Source of the DNA: Actinomycetes bacterium
Lineage (GTDB): Bacteria; Actinomycetota; Acidimicrobiia; Acidimicrobiales; Palsa-688
Length of the DNA: 7,983 nt
Direction of reading: 5' to 3'
Assembly (NCBI GenBank): GCA_021821705.1
Contig: JAKACE010000068.1
Location: 1-7,983, forward strand
In this document: one piece after another, positions 1-6,088 of the stretch
Position numbering within the stretch: the first letter of the stretch is position 1
Layout of the letters: every line of letters starts with the position of its first letter
Notes under the pieces: generated by a model
The model's input: only the letters and a program-made list of their open reading frames with translations
Database searches by the model: none
What the model was told of the DNA's origin: nothing
Translations under genes and position numbers: made by a program

Positions 1-686
1 TCGCCCTGCTGGCCGGCTTCGCCGTCGGGGCAGGTACCGGCCTGGTCAACGGGGCCCTGGTGACCAGGCTCAAGCTGCCTCCTTTCATAGCCACGCTGGG
101 CACCCTGAGCATCTACACGGCGGTAGGCCTGCTGTACTCGAACGGGCAGACGACTCAGGCGTCACAAATGCCAGGCATCCTGAATTGGACGGGCTACACG
201 GTCAGCATCGGGCCCTTCAGCCTCATATACGGGGTGCTCGTCGTGTTGGCCATTTACCTGATCGTTGCCTACATGCTCACCCAGACCGAATGGGGCCGCC
301 ATGTCTACGCCGTGGGCGACGACGTCGAGGCGGCTCGCCTGGCAGGCATACGCAAGAACATGGTGCTCGTGAGCGTCTACACCGTTGCCGGCTTGGTGGT
401 CGGCCTGGCCGCCTGGGTCTCCCTCGGCTACACCGGAGCAGCGAGCCCCAACAACGCCGTCGACGCCAACCTGCAGAGCATCACGGCCGTGGTGATCGGT
501 GGGACGAGCCTCTTCGGCGGGCGCGGCAGCGTCATCGGGACGCTCTGGGGGGCGCTGATCGTCGTCGTGTTCACCACCGGGCTCACGCTGGCCAACGTCA
601 ACGACCTCTACCAGCCGGTCGTGGAGGGCATTCTGGTACTCGCAGCAGTGGGTGTGGACCAGTGGTTGAGAAAGGTGAAGGCATGA
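1..686 (+). CDS. Sugar ABC transporter permease, RbsC/FrcC type (5' partial)
   Basis: Membrane permease of a CUT2-class ABC importer (ribose, xylose or fructose type), which passes a monosaccharide through the cytoplasmic membrane. The gene enters from the left edge in the frame starting at base 3 and stays open with no stop, so the GTG at 60 is an internal valine codon, not the start. About 227 codons are visible; family members have about 330-360, so roughly a third is missing. Family marks are the G-x-x-NG segment followed by KLPPFIATLGT (codons near bases 45-110), several hydrophobic helices, and the conserved stretch GGTSLFGGRGSVIGTLWGAL near bases 501-560, followed by a last helix ending in WLRKVKA. 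The stop overlaps the ATPase start (ATGA), so the two are translationally coupled. Family assignment is firm; the sugar cannot be read from the sequence. Confidence 0.93.
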   Translation, partial: ALLAGFAVGAGTGLVNGALVTRLKLPPFIATLGTLSIYTAVGLLYSNGQTTQASQMPGILNWTGYTVSIGPFSLIYGVLVVLAIYLIVAYMLTQTEWGRHVYAVGDDVEAARLAGIRKNMVLVSVYTVAGLVVGLAAWVSLGYTGAASPNNAVDANLQSITAVVIGGTSLFGGRGSVIGTLWGALIVVVFTTGLTLANVNDLYQPVVEGILVLAAVGVDQWLRKVKA

Positions 687-1522
687 CGACTGTAAGCGTC
701 AACGGTCCAGGGGCGACCAGCTCGACGCAGGGCCCTCAGTCCGACGGCGCCAGTCCTGTGGGGGCCGCAACCCCGGTGCTCGAGGCCCGTGGCCTGGTCA
801 AGGCCTTCGGTCACGTCGTGGGACTGGCCGGGGTCGACCTGCAGCTGTACCAGGGCGAGGTCCTCGGCCTGATCGGCGACAACGGCGCCGGCAAGTCGAC
901 GCTCATCAAGTGCCTGACAGGAGCCTTACAGCCGGACCGGGGCGAGTTGTACCTGGAGGGGAGGCGGGTGAGCTTCCGCAGCCCGCTCGACAGCCGGTTG
1001 GCAGGCATCGAGACCGTCTACCAGACCTTGGCCGTTTCGCCCGCCCTCGATATCGCCAGCAATATGTTCCTCGGGCGTGAGATCAGGGTCAAGGGGTTCA
1101 TGGGGACGGTCTTGCGCAAGCTCGACCACCGGGCCATGCGCAAGCAGGCCGGCGAGCAGATGTCCCGGCTCGGCATAGCGACGCTGCAGGACATGAGCCA
1201 GCACGTGGAAACGCTCTCGGGAGGCCAGCGCCAAGCGGTGGCCGTGGCCCGGGCCGCCGCCTTCGGCTCCAAGGTCATCATCCTCGACGAGCCGACGGCA
1301 GCGCTCGGGGTTCGCGAGTCCAACCAGGTGCTCGACCTGGTCCGGCGCCTGCGGGACCACGGCATGCCCGTGATCCTCATATCCCACAACATGCCTCACG
1401 TGTTCGAAGTGGCCGACCGAGTCCAGATACAGCGGCTCGGCCGGTGCGCCGGTATCGTACGGCCGGCAGAGACCTCCATGGAGGATGCCGTCGCCGTCAT
1501 GACAGGAGCCAAGGTCATCTAG
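683..1522 (+). CDS. Sugar ABC transporter ATP-binding protein, single-domain FrcA type
   Basis: ATPase that drives the CUT2 sugar importer, cytoplasmic, 279 aa. Visible motifs: Walker A GDNGAGKST (residues 65-73), Q-loop YQ (113-114), ABC signature LSGGQ (178-182), Walker B VIILDEP (198-204) and H-loop His235 in ISHNMPHVFEVADR. After the H-loop, the tail (RLGR, then SMEDAVAVMTGA) matches FrcA-like proteins. RbsA, XylG and MglA carry two fused ATPase domains of about 500 aa; this protein has one, so it probably works as a homodimer. The start at 683 is chosen because it gives an ATGA overlap with the permease, has an AAAGGTG ribosome site five bases upstream, and the family homology begins near residue 32. 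The frame is open further upstream (to 185) only because of GC-rich codon bias. The first 30 residues are rich in Ser, Gly, Thr and Pro and are probably disordered. Specificity for fructose is inferred from type only. Confidence 0.93.
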   Translation: MTTVSVNGPGATSSTQGPQSDGASPVGAATPVLEARGLVKAFGHVVGLAGVDLQLYQGEVLGLIGDNGAGKSTLIKCLTGALQPDRGELYLEGRRVSFRSPLDSRLAGIETVYQTLAVSPALDIASNMFLGREIRVKGFMGTVLRKLDHRAMRKQAGEQMSRLGIATLQDMSQHVETLSGGQRQAVAVARAAAFGSKVIILDEPTAALGVRESNQVLDLVRRLRDHGMPVILISHNMPHVFEVADRVQIQRLGRCAGIVRPAETSMEDAVAVMTGAKVI

Positions 1523-1603
1523 CGGGGTACCCCACATCGGCGTCCAGTCCAGGCCCACGGAGGCCAGGGAGGCCCGGCCCACAGGGCGGTGTGCACATCT
1601 CTT
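1523..1603. other. Convergent intergenic spacer with a short palindrome
   Basis: This spacer separates the stops of two convergent genes. It holds a perfect 10-bp palindrome, GGGGTACCCC (1524-1533), starting two bases after the ATPase stop. I see no stem-loop followed by a T-run on either strand, so no conventional intrinsic terminator can be called. Any termination here would have to be Rho-dependent or use an atypical hairpin. Confidence 0.5.
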
Positions 1604-2884
1604 TCAAGGCGCGGGTGAGCTTCCCGGCACCGGAGCGGCCACCACGCTCGGGGAGGCCGGGACAGCAATGTTCTCGTGGCCCTCGAGGGATGCGGGCATC
1701 ATCCGGCGCAGCACGGCCACGACGACCAGCAGGAGGGCGGCCGCGCCGCCCGCCGTGACAACCCGGATGCCGGTCACGTCTGCGATGGCACCCTGTGCCA
1801 GGGCACCGACTGGGTAGAGGATGCCGAGGGCCATCATGTAGATGCCGAGCATCCGGCCCCGGAGCTCGACCGGGGCGTACATCTGGACGATGGTGCTGCA
1901 CCCGGCCAGGACCCCGATGTAGGCCGCGCCGACCAGCAGCAACGCCGCAGCGCCGAGCCACAGGTCAGGAGCGACGGCGTATGTGCCGAGCAGGATGCAG
2001 ACGGCCACCAGGCTGGCCAGGAGCACCCGGCGCCGCCCGTAGCGGCGGGCGAGGGGAGTGAGGGCGAGTGACCCGGCCACGGCTCCGATGCCCTGGGCTG
2101 TCACCAGGACCGACGTCCCGGTCGCCTTGGACTCGAAAGCCTTGACGGCCATGGCAGGGACCAGGGCGATGAACGGCGACGCCGTGAGGGCGACGACCGA
2201 GATGAGCGTGACAGCCAGGCGCGCCTCGGGGCTGGCCAGGGTGGCCCGCCCGCCCTCGGCCAGGCGGCGCAGCAGTGTCGCCGTGACAGGGGGCCGGTTG
2301 GCCGCCGGCAGCTGGACCACGGTAAGGGCGACCAGCACGGCGAAGAACGACCCGGCGTTGATGGCGAAGGCCCACGAATAGCCGCCGGCGACGATGGCCA
2401 GGCCGGCCAGGGCGGGGCCCACCACCCGGCCCATGTTGAACTGGGCCGAGGACAGGGTTATCGCCGAGCCCAGCTCGGTGGGAGGCACCAGGTCCGGGAG
2501 CATGGCCTGGTAGGCCGGGAACCCCACCGCCGACATGGCCCCGCCACCGAACACGAGCAGGGTGACGACACCGGGTGTGGCGTTGCCGGTGGCGGCCAGC
2601 AGCGTCAGGCATGTCGCGAACGCCGTCTCGCCGGCCGTGGTCAGGAACAGCCAGAGCCGGCGGTCCAGCCGGTCGGCCATCACGCCCCCGAAAGGAGACA
2701 GGAGCCCGTTGGGGAGGAACCCTGCCGCCGCAACCAGGCCCGTCCACCCGGGCTGCCCGGTCCTGGTCGTCACCAACACCCCTACTGCCACCGTCTGCAT
2801 CCAGGAGCCGATGTTGGACAGCAGGGCGGCGCTCCAGAGAAGGGCGAAGTTGCGGTGCTGGAGTGGGCGTAGGGCGCTCAACAT
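1604..2884 (-). CDS. MFS transporter, MFS_3 (EntS-like) exporter
   Basis: Probable proton-driven efflux pump of the inner membrane, 426 aa, the usual size for the family. About twelve hydrophobic segments can be counted, the first near residues 13-38 and the last near 375-392, with a longer cytoplasmic loop at about 193-222. The MFS motif A variant GGVMADRLDRR lies at 66-76 between helices 2 and 3. Other stretches typical of the MFS_3/EntS group are the N-terminal RNFALLW and SWMQ, GSAITLSSAQFNMGRVVGPA (139-158), and ELRGRMLGIYMMALG (340-354). The C-terminal 28 residues are Ala/Pro/Ser/Val-rich and look disordered. The ATG at 2884 is right for the family N-terminus but has only a weak GGCGG-like ribosome site. 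The gene stands alone, convergent with the ABC operon. The substrate is unknown: relatives export siderophores, macrolides or other drugs, and no siderophore genes are in view. Confidence 0.9.
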   Translation of the reverse strand: MLSALRPLQHRNFALLWSAALLSNIGSWMQTVAVGVLVTTRTGQPGWTGLVAAAGFLPNGLLSPFGGVMADRLDRRLWLFLTTAGETAFATCLTLLAATGNATPGVVTLLVFGGGAMSAVGFPAYQAMLPDLVPPTELGSAITLSSAQFNMGRVVGPALAGLAIVAGGYSWAFAINAGSFFAVLVALTVVQLPAANRPPVTATLLRRLAEGGRATLASPEARLAVTLISVVALTASPFIALVPAMAVKAFESKATGTSVLVTAQGIGAVAGSLALTPLARRYGRRRVLLASLVAVCILLGTYAVAPDLWLGAAALLLVGAAYIGVLAGCSTIVQMYAPVELRGRMLGIYMMALGILYPVGALAQGAIADVTGIRVVTAGGAAALLLVVVAVLRRMMPASLEGHENIAVPASPSVVAAPVPGSSPAP

Positions 2885-3074
2885 GTTGCGCCGCCAAGCC
2901 TACGGGAGGCGCCGCCGGCCGTCGGGGCCCGGCGTCACGCACGCTTGTGGGACGTCGTCCGTGCTGTCGGTGCGCTCCCGGGCGGCTGTCGGTGCGCTCC
3001 CGGGCCGCAGTCGGTGCGCTCCCGGGCGGCAGTCGGCCCGACCGGTCGGCCGCCGGCTGGTCCCGACTTCGCCG
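2885..3074. other. Intergenic region upstream of the MFS gene
   Basis: This region lies between the small minus-strand gene (stop at 3075) and the MFS start at 2884. It holds the 22-bp tandem repeat (2963-3036), a 12-bp palindrome CCGACCGGTCGG (3038-3049) and the left arm of an inverted repeat (3049-3057). On the minus strand, TAGGCT (2897-2902) fits the actinobacterial -10 pattern TAnnnT. It sits 12 nt before the MFS ATG, which would give a very short leader, but no good -35 box accompanies it. Reading frames across the region are arginine/proline-rich shadows without homology that I recognise. Confidence 0.5.
2963..3036. repeat. 22-bp tandem repeat, three full copies and one partial
   Basis: Three head-to-tail 22-bp units occupy 2963-2984, 2985-3006 and 3007-3028. 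A fourth begins at 3029 and matches for 8 bases. All three full units share GTCGGTGCGCTCCCGGGC; they differ only at the third base (T, T, A) and the last base (G, C, G). Each contains the palindromic core CCCGGG. The period is not a multiple of three, so the repeat does not encode a repeated peptide. It lies 79-152 bp upstream of the MFS start on the minus strand. A regulatory or structural role is inference. Confidence 0.85.
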
Positions 3075-3087
3075 TTAGGCCGGCGGC
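3049..3087. repeat. Inverted repeat across the stop of the small gene
   Basis: Perfect 9-bp arms, GCCGCCGGC (3049-3057) and GCCGGCGGC (3079-3087), enclose a 21-base loop. The loop contains the TAA stop of the small minus-strand gene (3075-3077). In its RNA the hairpin would form across the last codons and the stop. There is no T-run after it, so it is at most a weak terminator or an mRNA-stabilising structure. GC-rich sequence makes chance arms of this kind fairly likely. Confidence 0.4.
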
Positions 3088-3272
3088 TCGGCAGCCGGTA
3101 CCTTCCCGGCCAGCGCCTGCGTGTGCCGCCGGACAGGTGCCAGCGCGGCGAGCAGGCGGGACAGCGCATTGGGCCACCTCCGCTCGCTGCCGGGCCGCCG
3201 GCCGTGCTGCGGGCGCGCCAGCAACTCTCTGACGTGGGCACATGCGACTTGTTCGGCCATCGACGGGTGCAT
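3075..3272 (-). CDS. Small actinobacterial protein of unknown function
   Basis: A 65-aa protein beginning MHPSMAEQVACAHVRELLAR and ending in an Arg/Ala-rich tail. It is very basic, with no signal peptide or membrane segment. The start at 3272 is chosen over the more upstream one at 3386 for two reasons. A strong ribosome site, CAGGAG, lies six bases before this ATG. The N-terminus also resembles a recurring class of short actinobacterial proteins that start 'MHP' or 'MNP', then 'x-AEQ-L/V-A-x-x-HV/I-x-E/D-L', followed by an Arg-rich stretch. I recall that class from experience, not from a search. It is transcribed divergently from the LuxR-type regulator with 188 bp between starts, and lies upstream of the MFS gene on the same strand. 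Function is unknown. Its GC-rich C-terminal half is less certain than its start. Confidence 0.68.
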   Translation of the reverse strand: MHPSMAEQVACAHVRELLARPQHGRRPGSERRWPNALSRLLAALAPVRRHTQALAGKVPAAEPPA

Positions 3273-3278
3273 CACTGG

Positions 3279-3284
3279 CTCCTG
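3279..3284 (-). promoter_or_regulatory. Ribosome binding site fixing the small-gene start
   Basis: On the minus strand this reads CAGGAG, six bases before the ATG at 3272. It is the best Shine-Dalgarno match among the gene starts in the window. It is the main reason for calling a gene here and for choosing the internal start. Confidence 0.7.
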
Positions 3285-3359
3285 TCCTGGGGCCGGGCCC
3301 TGCCCGGCGATCTGCTGGCACCAGCCTGAGGGGCGCTCGGGCCAGCTTTGTAAGTGGGC

Positions 3360-3414
3360 GGCACGTGCCCGGCACCGAGCCGGCACGGAGGCGGTACGCA
3401 GGCGGTACGGCCGA
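3360..3414. repeat. Degenerate 11-bp tandem repeat upstream of the LuxR-type regulator
   Basis: Five successive 11-bp units start at 3360, 3371, 3382, 3393 and 3404. Each opens with GG(C/T)AC: three GGCAC, then two GGTAC. The remaining six bases are looser, roughly N-N-R-G-S-C. Adjacent pairs share longer direct repeats: CCGGCAC at 3369 and 3380, and AGGCGGTACG at 3389 and 3400. The first unit also forms a perfect palindrome, GGCACGTGCC (3360-3369). The array ends 46 bp before the regulator's ATG, in the divergent spacer shared with the small gene. One unit per helical turn would place every motif on the same DNA face, as in a multi-site operator. That role is inferred. Confidence 0.75.
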
Positions 3415-3460
3415 GCCGTAATCGGGGGAGGGAGGGTGACGAAACGGCCAAGATGGGCTA

Positions 3461-6088
3461 ATGCACCTGGAGCCTTCGCGGCGCGAGACCGAGGTCCTCG
3501 GTCTGCTCGGTGAGCACCTCACCAACGCCGAGATCGCTCAGCGCCTTTTCGTGTCCGAGCGCACCGTCGAGAGCCACGTTTCGGCCTTGCTGCACAAGCT
3601 CGGTGTGGCGGACCGGCGTGCGCTCGCCGCCCTGGCGCGCCAACGTGCCGCCACCGAGGCCCTCCAGCTGCTCCGGCCAGCCGAGCCACCTACCTCGTTC
3701 GTCGGCCGGGAGGACGAGATCGCCGAGCTGGCGTCGGCTCTGTCCCGCCAGCGCCTCGTGTCCCTCGTCGGGCCGGGTGGGGTGGGCAAGACGCGCCTGC
3801 TCATGCGGGCCATGCGGGACCGCCGGGCGGCGTTCGTTGACCTGACGGCTCTGTCTCCCGGCAGTGACGACGAGGCAGTGGCGAGGGCCGTGGCCGGCGC
3901 CCTGGGCATGGTCGAGCCGGGGGCGAGCGCGCTGAAGGCCGTGACGACGCAACTCTCGGCAGTGTGTGTAACCCTCGTGCTCGACAACTGCGAGCATGTC
4001 CTCGAGGGAGCGGCTGCCCTGGTGAGCCGGGTCCTGGCCTCCACGACCAATCTCGTCGTCGTGACCAGCCGGGAACGGATGGGCCTCCCGGGCGAACGGG
4101 TGTTGCCGGTAGGCCCGTTGCCAGCGGAGACGGCGGCCCGGCTGTTCGTCGAACGTGCCCGACAGGCCGTCGGTGACCACGGGCCCGACCTCGACTGGGG
4201 CCAGGTGCTCGAGCTGTGCCGCCGGCTCGAAGGCCTGCCCCTGGTCATCGAGCTGGCGGCAGCGCGCCTCGGCGCGCTCAGTTTCGCCGACCTGAGCGCC
4301 CGCCTGGACCAGGCCCTCGACCTGTTGGGCTCCGGCGAGCGTTCCCGGGACCGCCATCGCAGCCTGCGGGCCACTCTGGGCTGGAGCTACCAACTGCTGT
4401 CGAGCGACGAGCAGGAGGTCTATCGGGCCGTGAGCGTCCTGCGGGGGCCCTTCCGGCTGGGCGTCGCCGAGGCGCTCGTGCCTGTCACGGCGCGGGGCCG
4501 GGTGGCAGCCGCCGTGGCCCGCCTGGTGGACGCCTCGTTGCTGGTGCGCGTGGGCGACCGTTACCGCCAGCTGGTGCTCGTCCGTGCTGACGCCTCGGAG
4601 CGCCTACGGGCGGCCGGAGAGCGGGCACTTGTGACCGGTCGCCTGGTGGACTGGGCGCTCCAGGCCATCGCCCAGGGCTCGGAGAGAGGCGACGAGCACG
4701 ACCTGGCAGCCGCCGTGGAGGCCGCCAGGGAGCTGGGAAGGCCGGAGTTCACGGATCTGGCCCTGGGCCTGGCCCAAGTGTGGGAAGAGGTCGGCCACGG
4801 GCACTGGGCCGATGCCGAGACGCTCTACGAGGCGGCCGCGCTGGCCTCGAAGGACCCCAATTTGGCTCTGCGCGGCGCTGACCTGGCCTGGAGCCGGTCC
4901 CATGGCGCCCGTGCGGCGGCCATGTTCGAGTTGGCTGCCGACCTGGCGGTGGCAGCCGGGGAACCGGCGGCTGAGGCCTACGCCACGTCGGGGCTGGTCG
5001 AGCTGCGCGGCCGCTTCGGTTGCTATGCGGACAGCGGGTGCGACGTCGTAGTGGCCGATGCCCTGCTCGAGCGCACGTGGTTGGCCGCCGAGGCGGCCGG
5101 CGACCCATGCTCGCTGGCTCGGGCACTGCTGGCCCGCACCTGGCGAGTGGGCTGCGATGGGCGTGACATGAGGGCGGTCTCTGCCGACGCACGCGAAGCG
5201 CTCGAAGCGGCCCGCCGGTGCGGCGACACCGCCATAGTGTCAAGTGCGCTGGACGCCTGTTGCGTCGTGGCTCTCCGTCGCCTTGACATGGCCACGGCAC
5301 TCGATGCCCTCGCCGAAAGGGCCCGCATCAGCGAGGGTTTCGATGCGCGCCAGCCCCGTCAGTTCCTCGAGCGGTACGACGCCATGTACATGTCGTGTGA
5401 GATCGCATGCCTGCTCGGCCGTTTCGACGAGGCCCTCGTCTGCGGGCGGGCCCTGGACGAGCTGGGCCGCGATCGTGGCATCATCTTCGGCGGGGCTACT
5501 CAGCTCGCTCCTCTGCTGTTCTGGCGCGGACAGTTCGACGAGTGCCTCCAACAGGTCTCAGGTGCGTTCGCCGACGCCCTCCAGCGACCGGGTACCGGCG
5601 GCGGCATGCTGCTAAGGGCGCTGTGCTGCGCTGCCGCAGTCTGTGGTTACCGCGGCGACCACGTCGCTGAGGCGGCCTGGTGGGAGCAGGCCGAAGCCCT
5701 TGCCGGGGCCCGGCCGGGCAAGGAGTTCTTCGTGAAGATGACGCGAGCCGACGTGCTGCTGCACCACGGGCACCGGGACGAGGCGGCGGCGCTGATGGCC
5801 GACCCGGCCCAGTCCCTCACGTCGCAATGGCGCGGCTGGTACGGGGCGGTGCGGGCCGAGGCGCTGGGCCGGGTGGCGTTTGCCGATGCCGAGGCGGCCG
5901 CCGACGGGGGTGCCTACTCGGCCGCCGTGCTGGCCCGGGCCAAGGGGCACAACGATGAGGCGCTCGGTCTTTTCAAGCGGTGCGGCGCCAGGTACCAGGC
6001 GGCGCGCACCGCCTTGACCATGGGCGGAGCACCAGCCGAAGAAGCGCTCCGCGTCTACACCGAGCTCGGCTTGGCCGTGGAGCCCTGA
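3461..6088 (+). CDS. LuxR-type regulator: N-terminal HTH, NB-ARC/STAND ATPase, helical sensor
   Basis: Large cytoplasmic transcription regulator, 875 aa. Residues 4-58 form a complete GerE/LuxR DNA-binding domain (RRETEVLGLL, TNAEIAQRLFVSERTVESHV, then LLHKLGV). A linker leads to FVGRE (80-84), which opens an NB-ARC/STAND-type ATPase: Walker A GPGGVGKT (104-111), Walker B LVLDNCEH (172-179), sensor TSRE (202-205), GLPL (258-261) and the family's HRSLRATLGWSY (299-310). Residues from about 430 to 875 are Ala-rich amphipathic helices resembling a degenerate TPR-like sensor. An in-frame TGA lies eight codons upstream, so ATG 3461 is the first possible ATG and gives an intact HTH; its ribosome site is weak. 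MalT/LAL proteins carry this HTH at the C-terminus. Here the end (RCGARYQAARTALTMGG, then LG) looks like the segment that normally precedes it. The ligand and target genes are unknown. The stop overlaps the lactonase start. Confidence 0.9.
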   Translation: MHLEPSRRETEVLGLLGEHLTNAEIAQRLFVSERTVESHVSALLHKLGVADRRALAALARQRAATEALQLLRPAEPPTSFVGREDEIAELASALSRQRLVSLVGPGGVGKTRLLMRAMRDRRAAFVDLTALSPGSDDEAVARAVAGALGMVEPGASALKAVTTQLSAVCVTLVLDNCEHVLEGAAALVSRVLASTTNLVVVTSRERMGLPGERVLPVGPLPAETAARLFVERARQAVGDHGPDLDWGQVLELCRRLEGLPLVIELAAARLGALSFADLSARLDQALDLLGSGERSRDRHRSLRATLGWSYQLLSSDEQEVYRAVSVLRGPFRLGVAEALVPVTARGRVAAAVARLVDASLLVRVGDRYRQLVLVRADASERLRAAGERALVTGRLVDWALQAIAQGSERGDEHDLAAAVEAARELGRPEFTDLALGLAQVWEEVGHGHWADAETLYEAAALASKDPNLALRGADLAWSRSHGARAAAMFELAADLAVAAGEPAAEAYATSGLVELRGRFGCYADSGCDVVVADALLERTWLAAEAAGDPCSLARALLARTWRVGCDGRDMRAVSADAREALEAARRCGDTAIVSSALDACCVVALRRLDMATALDALAERARISEGFDARQPRQFLERYDAMYMSCEIACLLGRFDEALVCGRALDELGRDRGIIFGGATQLAPLLFWRGQFDECLQQVSGAFADALQRPGTGGGMLLRALCCAAAVCGYRGDHVAEAAWWEQAEALAGARPGKEFFVKMTRADVLLHHGHRDEAAALMADPAQSLTSQWRGWYGAVRAEALGRVAFADAEAAADGGAYSAAVLARAKGHNDEALGLFKRCGARYQAARTALTMGGAPAEEALRVYTELGLAVEP
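6077..6082 (+). promoter_or_regulatory. Ribosome binding site of the lactonase inside the regulator gene
   Basis: GTGGAG lies in the last codons of the regulator gene, five bases before the ATG at 6088. This supports reinitiation at the TGATG overlap. It also supports the 6088 start rather than the in-frame ATG at 5980, which would lie deep inside the regulator and add 36 residues with no family resemblance. Confidence 0.6.

Noticed and set aside
185..682. Open frame that would extend the ATPase N-terminus by 166 residues
   Set aside because: It overlaps the conserved permease in another frame, is Arg/His/Gly-rich with no domain, and the ATGA start with a ribosome site at 683 is clearly better.
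1965..2942. 325-aa minus-strand frame overlapping the MFS gene
   Set aside because: Same strand as the MFS gene in another frame, Arg/Pro/Gly-rich with no membrane segments, whereas the MFS frame carries twelve helices and motif A.
2963..3036. 22-bp repeats considered as a CRISPR array
   Set aside because: Units are directly adjacent without unique spacers and no cas gene is present.
2535..3329. 264-aa plus-strand frame spanning the MFS N-terminus and the repeat region
   Set aside because: It is antisense to MFS motif A and reads through the 22-bp repeats in shifting frames; no recognisable domain.
3360..3369. CACGTG palindrome considered as a specific E-box-like operator
   Set aside because: It is the first unit of the 11-bp array and only partly shared by later units, so there is no independent support for a separate site.
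3426..3438. GGAGGGAGGG-like purine run as ribosome site of the regulator
   Set aside because: It lies more than 20 bases before the ATG at 3461, and an in-frame TGA between them excludes a closer in-frame upstream start.
3458..4393. 311-aa antisense frame opposite the regulator gene
   Set aside because: It lies opposite the HTH and ATPase motifs of a recognised gene; its composition is that of a GC-rich shadow frame and no motif is visible.
5980..6087. Upstream in-frame start for the lactonase
   Set aside because: It adds 36 Arg-rich residues inside the regulator gene; the 6088 start has a ribosome site and the usual family length.
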